This document shows, piece by piece, positions 7,941 to 16,203 of a DNA stretch of 64,000 nucleotides. The notes beneath the pieces are model-generated. The model did not search any database. It had not been told where the DNA came from and was given only the letters and a program-made list of their open reading frames with translations. Each line of letters begins with the position of its first letter. Position 1 is the first letter of the stretch. Made by a program: the position numbers and the translations under genes. The DNA is from Petrocella sp. FN5 (GTDB lineage: Bacteria > Bacillota > Clostridia > Lachnospirales > Vallitaleaceae): NCBI RefSeq assembly GCF_029210395.1, contig NZ_JARGDP010000006.1, forward strand, positions 30,665 through 94,664, given 5' to 3'.

Positions 7941-9317
7941 TTAGAAGAAAAGGTCTCTCTCACCTTTTTCAATGGCTTTTAGACGCAAAAGGGTTGTTTG
8001 CTTCATCTTTTCACTGGGAATTCGATCGATGTGGATTTTAATTGTAGCTTCACCAAGTGTCTTTAGATCCTCATCTGCATAATCTTCTAGGTACTCTTTT
8101 AAAGTAAGCAAGGCATTGGGTTGACATAGATTATGAATCTGGCCGCTTTTTGCAACTTGCATGAATCGATCACCGGTCCTACCGGCACGGTAGCAAGCCG
8201 TACAGTAACTTGGCAAGAAGCCTTTTTCCAGTAAGGACTTTATAATCTCATGTTGCGGACGCTCATCGGCAAGTTGAAACTGACTTGCCATTTTTTCTTC
8301 ATCCGTATAACCACCCACATCGGTTTTGGAACCGGCACTGATTTGAGAAACGCCGATATGAATGACTTCTTCTCTAAAGCTAGCCTCTTCTCTTGTTGAG
8401 AGTATGATGCCGGTGTAGGGAACGGCCAGTCTGATTATAGCCACCAAACGTTTAAATGCTTCATCATCAACAGCGTGTGGGTAAGCTTCAACCGCTACAT
8501 CCATGGCTTTTTTGATGCGTGGTACAGACATGGTATGGGGTCCAACACCGAAGACTTCTTCCAGGTGTTCTTTGTGCATCATCATCCCTAGTAGTTCATA
8601 TTTGTAATCATAGAGTCCGAAAAGAGCACCAATACCCACATCATCAATACCACCTTCCATAGCACGATCCATAGCGGTCAGATGGTATTCGTAATTGGAT
8701 TTTGGTCCTTTTGGATGGTATTTTTTATAAGTGGGTCGATGATACGTTTCTTGAAATAGGATGTAAGTACCGATATCGGCTGCTTTGAGTCGCTTGTAAT
8801 TTTCTACGGTTGTTGCAGCCACATTAACGTTGATACGTCTTATGGCCCCATTGTCACTTTTGGTCTTATAGATGACATCCATAGCGTGAAGCACGTAGTC
8901 CAAATCACAGTTGATGGGATCTTCCCCAGCTTCTAGTGCGATACGTTTGTGGCCCATAGCTTCGATTTTCAGGGCTTCCCTTGCAATTTCCTGATCGGTC
9001 AACTTACGTCTTGCTATGGTGTTGCTTTGTTTATAACCACAATAAGTGCAGCCATTGACGCAATAGTTAGAGATATACAAAGGTGCAAACATAACGATGC
9101 GATCACCGTAGATGGTGTTTTTTATGTGGTTGGCACAAGCGAACATCTCATTTAACAGTTCTTGGTCTTCAAACTGTAAGAGGGCAGCGACATCCTCTAG
9201 GCTCAAACCGACACAGGTTTTGGCTTTTTCTATGATGGCACGTATGTCTTCTTTACTATGTTTGTAACCCGCTTCTAATAATGTCCTTATTTTTTGGTCA
9301 TCTATAAAATTCTGCAT
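7941..9317 (-). CDS. hydG: [FeFe]-hydrogenase H-cluster maturase HydG (radical SAM tyrosine lyase)
   Basis: Cleaves tyrosine to p-cresol and dehydroglycine and builds the Fe(CO)2(CN) synthon of the H-cluster. The 458-residue protein shows the radical-SAM cluster C86-x3-C90-x2-C93 (CVNGCTYC) and the HydG-specific C-terminal auxiliary cluster C372-x2-C375-x22-C398 (CTACYRAGRTGDRFM at its start). The second cluster separates it from ThiH. It is the last gene of a minus-strand operon aspA-hydF-TM1266-hydG. A GGAGG precedes the ATG. Confidence 0.96.
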   Translation of the reverse strand: MQNFIDDQKIRTLLEAGYKHSKEDIRAIIEKAKTCVGLSLEDVAALLQFEDQELLNEMFACANHIKNTIYGDRIVMFAPLYISNYCVNGCTYCGYKQSNTIARRKLTDQEIAREALKIEAMGHKRIALEAGEDPINCDLDYVLHAMDVIYKTKSDNGAIRRINVNVAATTVENYKRLKAADIGTYILFQETYHRPTYKKYHPKGPKSNYEYHLTAMDRAMEGGIDDVGIGALFGLYDYKYELLGMMMHKEHLEEVFGVGPHTMSVPRIKKAMDVAVEAYPHAVDDEAFKRLVAIIRLAVPYTGIILSTREEASFREEVIHIGVSQISAGSKTDVGGYTDEEKMASQFQLADERPQHEIIKSLLEKGFLPSYCTACYRAGRTGDRFMQVAKSGQIHNLCQPNALLTLKEYLEDYADEDLKTLGEATIKIHIDRIPSEKMKQTTLLRLKAIEKGERDLFF

Positions 9318-9337
9318 TTGTAATCCTCCATTTTATG

Positions 9338-9598
9338 TTATTTATTGTCTTTCTTTGATAGTGCGCTTTTGACGTTGACGCCTTTTAGGGCGCCGAGTTG
9401 GCCGGTTAGGCTTCCAATTTGATCGGTTGTCCCATCGACGACAACAGAAATAATACTGATCTTACGCCCATTGATATTGGGTAGTCCCATTCGACCGACG
9501 ATGATCTGATTGTGGTCATGTAAGACTTGATTAATGCGATGTACATCACCGTCTTTTTCTATTACGATACCTACAACGCCAATTCGATTTTCTATCAT
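9338..9598 (-). CDS. TM1266-family iron-only hydrogenase system regulator
   Basis: An 86-residue ACT-like protein. Members of this family are named for their near-constant presence beside hydEFG; a regulatory role is proposed for the family but not proven. The beta-alpha-beta pattern (RIGVVGIVIE, IIVGRMGLPN, ISIISVVVDG) is clear. It begins one base after the hydF stop and is 20 bases before hydG, so all three are one transcript. There is no DNA-binding motif I can point to. Confidence 0.85.
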   Translation of the reverse strand: MIENRIGVVGIVIEKDGDVHRINQVLHDHNQIIVGRMGLPNINGRKISIISVVVDGTTDQIGSLTGQLGALKGVNVKSALSKKDNK

Positions 9599-9599
9599 G

Positions 9600-10835
9600 C
9601 TAATTCACCTCATCCCATATCATTTTTGCAAGTGGAAAGGGTTCCAGTGCTCTGTCAAGAATGCCGTGTACATAGGCAATCATAACGCCGTAATTGACAA
9701 TTGGGACTTGAAGGGTTTCTACTGTTTCAAGCCGATGGGCCATGGCTTTTTTGTTGAGCATGCAGGCACCACAGTGGATAATCAAGGCATAATCTTTAGC
9801 AGAATCTGTAAAACTTACACCGGATACATAATCAAAATGCAATTGTTTACCGGTGAGTTGTTTGAGCCATCTCGGGATTTTGACACTACCGATATCGTCG
9901 GACTGTCTATGATGGGTACAGCCTTCTGAGATGAGCACTTTATCACCATCTTTTAGGGCTTCTATGGCTTTTGCACCTTTAACAAGTTGTAGGAGGTCAC
10001 CCTTGTGTCTGGCAAAAAGAATGGAAAAAGAAGTCATGAGAATATCCTTTGGGGTATCGGCTGCAACCTTTAAAAAGGCCTGTGAGTCAGTGATGACCAG
10101 TTGGGGTTTGGTACCCAGTCGATCTAAAGTCTCTCTAAGTTCATGCTCTTTACAGACAATGGCTATGGCATCACTTTCTAGTATATCTCTTATGGTTTGT
10201 TGTTGGGGTAAGATGAGGCGTCCTTTGGGCGCGGCTTTATCTATAGGGGTGACCAAGACAACAAAGTCACCTGGATGAACCAAATCACCGACAATTCTGA
10301 AAGCATCTTCGTCAAGAGGCAGTGCTTGACTCATAGCTATTTTTAGTTCTTTGATCCCTTCTTTAGTTACGCTTGATACAGGATAGATAGGGATGCCTAA
10401 GTCTTTTGACAAGGCTTCTTGCCTAGAAACATCCAAGGCAGTAAGGTCCATTTTGTTAATCACACCGATTAAGGGAACTTTTTTATTATGAATGGTTTCA
10501 ATAAGTTTTTTTTCAAATTCAAAAGAAGATTGGAGGCCGTCGATCACGAGAACGGCCAGGTCGGTTTTATTGAGCACCTCCAATGTTTTTTGTTTTCTCA
10601 AAGTACCAAGCCCAGTAGTGTCGTTAAGTCCGGCGGTATCAATGAGCATGACCGGTCCTAAGGGAAGAAGTTCCATTGCTTTATAAACAGGATCCGTTGT
10701 TGTACCCCTTACCTCGGAGACCAAAGCGATGTCTTGCTGGGTAACGGCATTGATTAGACTGGACTTGCCGGCATTGGTTTGCCCGAAAAAAGCAATATGT
10801 ATGCGGTTGGATTGGGGTGTTTGATTAAGGCTCAT
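9600..10835 (-). CDS. hydF: [FeFe]-hydrogenase H-cluster maturation GTPase HydF
   Basis: Scaffold on which the 2Fe subcluster is assembled and delivered to apo-HydA. The 411-residue protein has an Era-like GTPase domain (P-loop GQTNAGKSS at 18-26, DTAG at 66-69, NKMD at 127-130), a dimerisation domain, and a C-terminal Fe-S domain with Cys306 in CTHHR and HCGAC at 354-358 (Cys355 and Cys358). These match the CxHx(n)HCxxC cluster motif of HydF. It lies between aspA and the TM1266-family gene on one transcript. Confidence 0.95.
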   Translation of the reverse strand: MSLNQTPQSNRIHIAFFGQTNAGKSSLINAVTQQDIALVSEVRGTTTDPVYKAMELLPLGPVMLIDTAGLNDTTGLGTLRKQKTLEVLNKTDLAVLVIDGLQSSFEFEKKLIETIHNKKVPLIGVINKMDLTALDVSRQEALSKDLGIPIYPVSSVTKEGIKELKIAMSQALPLDEDAFRIVGDLVHPGDFVVLVTPIDKAAPKGRLILPQQQTIRDILESDAIAIVCKEHELRETLDRLGTKPQLVITDSQAFLKVAADTPKDILMTSFSILFARHKGDLLQLVKGAKAIEALKDGDKVLISEGCTHHRQSDDIGSVKIPRWLKQLTGKQLHFDYVSGVSFTDSAKDYALIIHCGACMLNKKAMAHRLETVETLQVPIVNYGVMIAYVHGILDRALEPFPLAKMIWDEVN

Positions 10836-10845
10836 ACGATTCTCC

Positions 10846-12246
10846 TTATGACTTGCCGGGAATACCCGGTTTGGTCACTTGTCTAGGGTTTAGAATAAGA
10901 TCTACTGTAGCTTCAGGCAATACTTGGTGTTTTATTAGATAATTTCTAAGGGTTATGTCTTCATCTTTTGCTGCTTGTGTTATGGTTGCGGTTTGTTCGT
11001 ACCCAAGGTGATGGATTAAGGCGGCACTAAGAGCGGTAGATTTTTCCAAGTGATGCCTGCAGTTATCCTCATTAGCGGTTAAGGTCTGAATGCATAATTG
11101 GTCAAAGGCATCCACACTTCGTATAAGTAAGTCCAGTGATTCAATAAGAGCATCGGCAATTAAGGGTGTAAAGGCGTTAAGCTCTAATTGTCCCAAATAA
11201 GAAGCTTGTGTTATTACGGCATCGTTACCGATGACCTTTAGGCTTGCTTGGAGAACAGATTCACAGATGACGGGATTGACCTTGCCGGGCATAATAGATG
11301 AACCGGCTTGTAAGGGTTTCATGCTTATTTCGTCTAGTCCGCCGGTAGGACCGGAAGCCATTAATCTTAAGTCACTGCTTATTTTTATCAAATTTGTAGC
11401 ACAGGCTTTTAGAAAACCGGAAACCTCTACAAAAACATCCATATTCTGGTAGGTGTCCATGAGAAGGTCACTGCGTGCAATGCCAAGACCGGTTAAGTCT
11501 CTAAGTAGGTCGGTTACCATATAAATATAAGGCATGGTTGCGTTAAGTCCGGTGCCAACCGCTGTACCACCGATGCCGACTTCACGAAGCCTTTCTTCAA
11601 CTTTATATATGCGCCATCGGTCTCTTGAGATGGCTTTGGCATAGGCAGCAAATTCTTGGCCAAGGGTGATGGGTAAAGCATCCATGAGCTGAGTGCGTCC
11701 CAGTTTTAATACATAAGAAAATTCCTGTTCTTTTACTTGTAGATTTTCCTGTAAAGTCGCCAAATGGCCAGCAAGGATTCTGACTTTATAGATGGCAGTT
11801 ATTCTTAAAGCGGTCGGGTATACATCATTGGTAGATTGGGATAGATTTACGTGGTCAATGGGGTGAATGATGTTGTAATCGCCCTTAGGATGACCCATCT
11901 GTTCTAGAGCAACATTTGCAATGACTTCATTCACATTCATGTTTGTGGAGGTGCCAGCACCGCCTTGTAAGGCGTCCGTCACAAGATGATCATCATAATC
12001 ACCGGACATAATCTGGTCACAAGCAGCTATGATACTATTTGCAATCTTGGAATTAAGTGCCCCGGTTTGTTTGTTGGCCATGGCACAGGCTTTTTTTACA
12101 AGCACCAGATTACGCACTAAATCCATATGAACCGGGCGACCTGCCAGTGAAAAATTATGAAGAGCCCGTTTGGTATGTATGCCATAGTAGGCATCTGAAT
12201 GAATAAACATGGAGCCTAACTGGTCTTTTTCTGTTCGAAAATCCAT
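10846..12246 (-). CDS. aspA: Aspartate ammonia-lyase, hydrogenase-operon type
   Basis: Member of the aspartase/fumarase superfamily, 466 residues, with the signature GSSIMPGKVNP at 315-325 and the substrate-binding GRTQLMDALPITLGQEF near residue 190. It deaminates aspartate to fumarate and ammonia, or acts on a related substrate. It is the first gene of the operon with hydF, the TM1266 homologue and hydG; aspA-like genes recur in hyd maturation operons, which suggests a link to H-cluster synthesis, for example supplying ammonia for the azadithiolate bridge. That link is inference. The 9-base gap to hydF supports co-transcription. Confidence 0.88.
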   Translation of the reverse strand: MDFRTEKDQLGSMFIHSDAYYGIHTKRALHNFSLAGRPVHMDLVRNLVLVKKACAMANKQTGALNSKIANSIIAACDQIMSGDYDDHLVTDALQGGAGTSTNMNVNEVIANVALEQMGHPKGDYNIIHPIDHVNLSQSTNDVYPTALRITAIYKVRILAGHLATLQENLQVKEQEFSYVLKLGRTQLMDALPITLGQEFAAYAKAISRDRWRIYKVEERLREVGIGGTAVGTGLNATMPYIYMVTDLLRDLTGLGIARSDLLMDTYQNMDVFVEVSGFLKACATNLIKISSDLRLMASGPTGGLDEISMKPLQAGSSIMPGKVNPVICESVLQASLKVIGNDAVITQASYLGQLELNAFTPLIADALIESLDLLIRSVDAFDQLCIQTLTANEDNCRHHLEKSTALSAALIHHLGYEQTATITQAAKDEDITLRNYLIKHQVLPEATVDLILNPRQVTKPGIPGKS

Positions 12247-12280
12247 AATGACCTACTTTCAAAAAAATTAAGATTATAGA

Positions 12281-12400
12281 GTAAAAAAAGGTATAAGAAA
12301 ACCCAACCCTGCTGTGTCATGGATACCCACTTCACATAGTGACTGGAAATACTTGAATTCCTTGCTCTTAGACGCATCCTTGAGTTTAGAAAATGAATTT
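12281..12400 (-). ncRNA. Structured 5' leader of the hyd maturation operon ending in a terminator-like T-run
   Basis: Transcription from the promoter at 12435-12407 gives a leader of about 150 bases before aspA. It contains short hairpins (GGAA/TTCC and CACT/AGTG) and then GGTAT (12327-12323) pairing with ATACC (12294-12290), followed at once by T7 and about 40 bases before aspA. The terminator stem is short (5 bp) with a large loop, so attenuation is only a possibility. I recognise no known riboswitch class. Confidence 0.35.
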
Positions 12401-12406
12401 ACTATC

Positions 12407-12435
12407 ATTGTAAAAGATTTCTAAGAGTTTGTCAA
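12407..12435 (-). promoter_or_regulatory. hyd maturation operon promoter (TTGACA-17-TACAAT)
   Basis: On the minus strand a perfect TTGACA (12435-12430) and TACAAT (12412-12407) are 17 bases apart. The predicted transcription start near 12400 lies about 150 bases upstream of aspA. Confidence 0.7.
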
Positions 12436-12472
12436 TATTTTATCAATTCTTCAGGCGGATTTGTTTTTCTCA

Positions 12473-12504
12473 TTTTTATAAAGCTTTTATAAGTTTTTAT
12501 GAAC
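12473..12504 (+). promoter_or_regulatory. Three tandem 10-11 bp direct repeats upstream of the two-component operon
   Basis: TTTTTATAAAG, CTTTTATAAG and TTTTTATGAAC follow one another without gaps, about 60-90 bases before the kinase start and just upstream of a weak -10 (TAAAAT, 12523-12528). OmpR/PhoB-type regulators bind direct repeats with this helical-turn spacing, so autoregulation by the adjacent response regulator is plausible. The repeats are AT-rich and could also be fortuitous. The outer bases also form an inverted repeat (TATAAGTT / AACTTATA). Confidence 0.4.
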
Positions 12505-12565
12505 TTATATAGAAGTACGTGTTAAAATAATAAAAAATAGGCTTAATTTTTAAGGAGGTGGCTTT

Positions 12566-13783
12566 GTGGCCAACAAAGAAAAAGATGGAGCAGAGCAACC
12601 GGTGAGAAAAAAACCAGAGATGCCTGTAACCAATCAGATTTTTATCAAAACGTTTATTAGAACCAATGGAAACAATACCAATACCACCGAGGAACAGCGC
12701 TTGAGGCTTAAAAAATATCTGTTATTTTTAAGACTGTTTCCATTTATTTTCTTACTTGTGACCACAGGGTTTTTCTATCTACTTTTTTTTCTATCAAGAT
12801 ATAATTTTCCTAGATTGATTCTGTCGGGGATTTTCATGGTTATTTTCATCCGAGAAGTCAGCACCTTAATTTTCTCTTTTAGGATGCGTAACAACATCTT
12901 ACGTCCTTTAGAACACCTTCAACAGGCTGTAGATGAGGTGGCGGGTGGCAATTATGGCTATACAGTGGATGATACAGTTCCTACCATGATCAGTGGGCTT
13001 TTTCATTCTTTTAATAAAATGAGCGTACAATTAAAAGAAGGCCAAGCGGTCAAAGAAAAATATGAACAAAACCGTAAAGAGCTTATAGCCGGCATATCAC
13101 ATGACCTAAAAACACCCATCACATCTATTCTAGGTTATGTAGAAGGTATTAATGAAGGAGTTGCCAATACGGAAGAAAAAATGCAGACTTATATGGATAT
13201 TATTTATAAAAATGCGCAGTATACCAACCAGCTTATTGATGACCTTTTTCTTTTTTCAAAGCTGGATATTAATCAAATGGAATATCATTTTGAACCTATT
13301 TCTGTTAAGGACTATTTTTTGGATATATGTGTTGAAAAGAAAATCGACTTGGAAGAACAAGGTGCAAAAGTGGTTTATGATATAGATATTGATGATGCAT
13401 TTATTATGGCCATAGATTCAAAGTTGGTTCATAGAATTGTAACCAACTTAATAGGAAACGCAGTTAAGTATAATGACAAGCAAAATCTGAAATTACACAT
13501 AGAAGTGAAGGCTTTAGAAGGTGAGAAGCATGGCATTATGGTACGTGTATCAGACAATGGGATTGGTATTGATGAAGCCCATATTCATCAGATTTTCGAG
13601 GTGTTTTACAGAGGTGATGATTCAAGAAGCAAGGATGTAGGTGGTACAGGACTGGGTCTTTCTATATCCAGACAATTAGTTGAAGCTCATGGCGGCAACA
13701 TATGGGCAGAGAGCACACCCGGTAAGGGGACGACCATTCACTTCACACTGTTAGATCAACAAAAGGAGGTAAAGCATGGCTAA
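12566..13783 (+). CDS. Membrane sensor histidine kinase (HAMP-HisKA-HATPase)
   Basis: 405 residues, GTG start after a strong AAGGAGGTGG. The topology is a cytoplasmic N-terminus of about 50 residues, two closely spaced membrane helices (about 51-77 and 82-104), a HAMP linker (about 105-157), HisKA with His179 in ISHDLKTPITS, and a HATPase domain with the N box (NLIGNAVKYND), G1 (DNGIGI) and G2 (GGTGLGLSIS). There is almost no extracellular loop, as in intramembrane-sensing kinases, so the signal may be in the membrane or come from a partner. It overlaps the response regulator gene by 8 bases. Confidence 0.92.
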   Translation: MANKEKDGAEQPVRKKPEMPVTNQIFIKTFIRTNGNNTNTTEEQRLRLKKYLLFLRLFPFIFLLVTTGFFYLLFFLSRYNFPRLILSGIFMVIFIREVSTLIFSFRMRNNILRPLEHLQQAVDEVAGGNYGYTVDDTVPTMISGLFHSFNKMSVQLKEGQAVKEKYEQNRKELIAGISHDLKTPITSILGYVEGINEGVANTEEKMQTYMDIIYKNAQYTNQLIDDLFLFSKLDINQMEYHFEPISVKDYFLDICVEKKIDLEEQGAKVVYDIDIDDAFIMAIDSKLVHRIVTNLIGNAVKYNDKQNLKLHIEVKALEGEKHGIMVRVSDNGIGIDEAHIHQIFEVFYRGDDSRSKDVGGTGLGLSISRQLVEAHGGNIWAESTPGKGTTIHFTLLDQQKEVKHG

Positions 13784-14465
13784 GATATTAATTATTGAAG
13801 ATGATAAAAACATTGCAGGTCTTGAAAAGGATTATTTAGAAATGAACGGTTACGAGACAAAAATCGTGGCAGACGGATTAGAGGGTGTAAAGGAAGCCAG
13901 AACCAAAATGTATGACCTTATTATTATTGATGTGATGTTGCCTACAATCAATGGGTTTGATATATGTGCGATGATTCGTGATGAGTTAAGCATCCCAATG
14001 ATTATTGTATCAGCACGAAATGATGATATTGATAAGATTAAAGGCTTGGGACTAGGTGCAGATGATTATATAACGAAGCCATTTAGCCCAAGTGAGCTTA
14101 TAGCCAGAGTCAAAAATCAGTTGGCACGTTATGAAAGGTTCCTAAAAAGCAATGAAGATGGGGCTACCTTGGAGTATCACAACATCGTTCTTAATAAGGA
14201 AGCAAGAAAGGTGATTATTGGTGGAAAAGAGGTAGCGTTTACGGCAACAGAGTTTGATATGCTTCAGTTTTTTATGAAAAATCCGGATATCGTGCACAGC
14301 AAAACCATTCTATTTGACCGTATATGGGGTGAAGATGAGTATGGTGATATTGCAACTGTGGCGGTATATATACAGAAAATACGCAAGAAAATAGAGAAAA
14401 ATCCATCCACACCAAAAATTATAGAGACAGTTTGGGGTGCTGGCTATAGGTTTAATAAGTTCTAA
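13776..14465 (+). CDS. OmpR/PhoB-family response regulator
   Basis: 229 residues: receiver domain (1-115) with acidic pocket (EDD at 8-10), phospho-acceptor Asp52 in IIIDVMLP and KPF near residue 103; C-terminal winged-helix trans_reg_C domain (about 130-228, TEFDMLQFFMKNP and the AVYIQKIRKKIEK recognition helix). Cognate partner of the overlapping kinase. Targets are unknown; direct repeats upstream of the operon are a candidate binding site. Confidence 0.93.
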   Translation: MAKILIIEDDKNIAGLEKDYLEMNGYETKIVADGLEGVKEARTKMYDLIIIDVMLPTINGFDICAMIRDELSIPMIIVSARNDDIDKIKGLGLGADDYITKPFSPSELIARVKNQLARYERFLKSNEDGATLEYHNIVLNKEARKVIIGGKEVAFTATEFDMLQFFMKNPDIVHSKTILFDRIWGEDEYGDIATVAVYIQKIRKKIEKNPSTPKIIETVWGAGYRFNKF

Positions 14466-14501
14466 TGCCTGTTGACAATCCATAATCATAATGTTATTTT
14501 T

Positions 14502-14541
14502 AATAAGGATGTTGAATTTTTATTCGACATCCTTATTCTTA
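14502..14541 (+). terminator. Intrinsic terminator after the two-component operon
   Basis: AATAAGGATGTTGAA (14502-14516) pairs with TTCGACATCCTTATT (14523-14537) with one G-U pair and a 6-base loop. The T-tail is short, so termination may be partial and allow some read-through to the threonine ammonia-lyase gene. Confidence 0.7.
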
Positions 14542-14557
14542 GAATATGAGGTGTATT

Positions 14558-15757
14558 ATGCAAATAGAGATGATAAAAGAGGCGGCTGACTTACTCGCAG
14601 ATGTGATTAAGAAGACGCCTTTAATTTATAGCCAGGTATTTAGTGCTGAAAGCGGTAATGAAGTGTATTTAAAACCGGAAAACCTACAAATAACAGGTGC
14701 TTTCAAGATTCGCGGTGCCTATAATAAAGTTAGTCATCTGACAGAAGTGGAACGCTCATGTGGTATTGTAGCCGCATCGGCCGGTAATCATGCACAAGGT
14801 GTCGCTTTTGCAGCAAATAAACTAGGGGTGAAGGCAACCATCGTCATGCCCAGTCAGACGCCATTAATAAAAATAGAAGCAACCAGGGAATATGGTGCTG
14901 AAGTGGTGCTTTTTGGAGATTGTTATGACGATGCCCATGGGATGGCTATGGAAATTCATAATGATAAAGGCGCCACCATTGTACATCCTTTTGATGATCC
15001 TTATGTTATTGCAGGACAAGGGACGATAGGGCTTGAGATTATGAAAGACCTTGAAGATGTTGATATCGTTATCGTTCCGATTGGTGGCGGCGGTCTCATC
15101 AGTGGTATAGCCTGTGCCATTAAAGAAATCAATCCAAAGATACGCGTAATAGGGGTTGAACCCAAGGGCGCACAGACTTTGAATTATTCGATGCAAAACA
15201 ACTGTGTTAGTGAACTGACTGCCGTATCTACCATAGCAGAAGGTGTAGCGGTTAAACGTCCGGGAGAATTAACATTTTCCATGGTTAAGAATTATGTGGA
15301 TGAGATTGTTGTTGTTTCTGATGTTGATGTATTGGAAGCTTTTCTACTCATGGTGGAGAAAGAAAAGTTGATTGTAGAAAATGCAGGGGTTCTTTCTTTA
15401 GCGGCTTTAAAAAAGCTACCTTATAAAAATAAAAAAATAGTAAGTGTTATTAGTGGCGGTAATATTGATGTGGTAACCATTTCTGAAATGATTAACCGAG
15501 GATTAATCTCTAGAGGACGTTTGTTTTGTTTTTCGGTGGAGTTACATGACACCCCAGGTGAGTTGTTAAAGATTGCAAAAATACTGGCAGATCATAAAGC
15601 CAATGTTATTAAGCTTGAGCATAATCAGTTTAAGACCATTGACCGGTTTATGCATGTTCAATTGGAAATAACGCTAGAAACCAATGGCCATAAGCACGTT
15701 AAAGAAATCAAAAAAGCCCTTCGTGATGAAAACTATCATGTTACAGTAGTATATTAA
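14558..15757 (+). CDS. Threonine ammonia-lyase (catabolic type, with ACT domain)
   Basis: PLP-dependent deamination of threonine (or serine) to 2-oxobutyrate and ammonia. 399 residues from the ATG at 14558 (GAGGTG just upstream; the ATG at 14546 would lie before that site). Lys50 in ITGAFKIRGAYNK binds PLP, SAGNHAQGVAFAA is the substrate/phosphate region, and GGGGLISG binds the PLP phosphate. Residues about 325-399 form one ACT-like regulatory domain (SVELHDTPGELLKIAKILAD). One ACT domain and this length fit the short catabolic or IlvA1-type enzymes rather than long biosynthetic IlvA. It could feed isoleucine synthesis together with ilvD or ferment threonine. Confidence 0.9.
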   Translation: MQIEMIKEAADLLADVIKKTPLIYSQVFSAESGNEVYLKPENLQITGAFKIRGAYNKVSHLTEVERSCGIVAASAGNHAQGVAFAANKLGVKATIVMPSQTPLIKIEATREYGAEVVLFGDCYDDAHGMAMEIHNDKGATIVHPFDDPYVIAGQGTIGLEIMKDLEDVDIVIVPIGGGGLISGIACAIKEINPKIRVIGVEPKGAQTLNYSMQNNCVSELTAVSTIAEGVAVKRPGELTFSMVKNYVDEIVVVSDVDVLEAFLLMVEKEKLIVENAGVLSLAALKKLPYKNKKIVSVISGGNIDVVTISEMINRGLISRGRLFCFSVELHDTPGELLKIAKILADHKANVIKLEHNQFKTIDRFMHVQLEITLETNGHKHVKEIKKALRDENYHVTVVY

Positions 15758-15812
15758 TCTGCGATCTTTTCTTCATAAAGGGATCAAGCTTGTGATAGAA
15801 ATATACTCGAAA

Positions 15813-15866
15813 AGCCATCATATGCCTTAAAACTTATGGTCTTAACGTAAGATGGCTCTATTATTT
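15813..15866 (+). terminator. Possible terminator hairpin after threonine ammonia-lyase
   Basis: AGCCATC (15813-15819) pairs with GATGGCT (15851-15857), with an inner TTAA-rich pairing, followed by CTATTATTTT. The loop is long and the tail imperfect, so this is tentative. I see no other coherent element in 15758-16080, which is very AT-rich. Confidence 0.4.
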
Positions 15867-16086
15867 TGGACATTATGGTTGTGACTCGATAAAAATGAAT
15901 AATAGAATCATTAATCCTTCACAATATATTTTTTACATATTAAGGTAATTAAAAGAAAACTAAAAAAAATAACTATGTATTTTTAAGTAACACTCGAAAA
16001 TAAGTCCAAAAATCAAGGTTTGAGCTTAAATTATACGTTGACGTTGTATAAATTCACCATTATAGCAAGATAAAGTGCAAAACCGC

Positions 16087-16115
16087 TTGAAAATGAAAGA
16101 AAAAGCGTGTATAAT
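16087..16115 (+). promoter_or_regulatory. livJ promoter (TTGAAA-17-TATAAT)
   Basis: TTGAAA (16087-16092) and TATAAT (16110-16115) are spaced by 17 bases, 89 bases before the livJ ATG. The leader that follows contains two small hairpins (TCATGG/CCATGA at 16131-16158 and GCTC/GAGC at 16167-16178) before the ribosome binding site. The second is close enough to the GGGTGG site to affect translation. Confidence 0.7.
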
Positions 16116-16203
16116 TTCATTATTGTGAAGTCATGGATTCTTTTTTAAGTGACCATGATAAAAATAGCTCAGAAGAGCAAAATAGAAAAGGGTGGAAAAT
16201 TAT

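Noticed and set aside
12274..12408. A 44-codon minus-strand ORF with a protein-like composition upstream of aspA
   Set aside because: Its ATG overlaps the -10 of the hyd operon promoter, so the predicted transcript starts inside it, and there is no ribosome binding site. It is treated as part of the leader.
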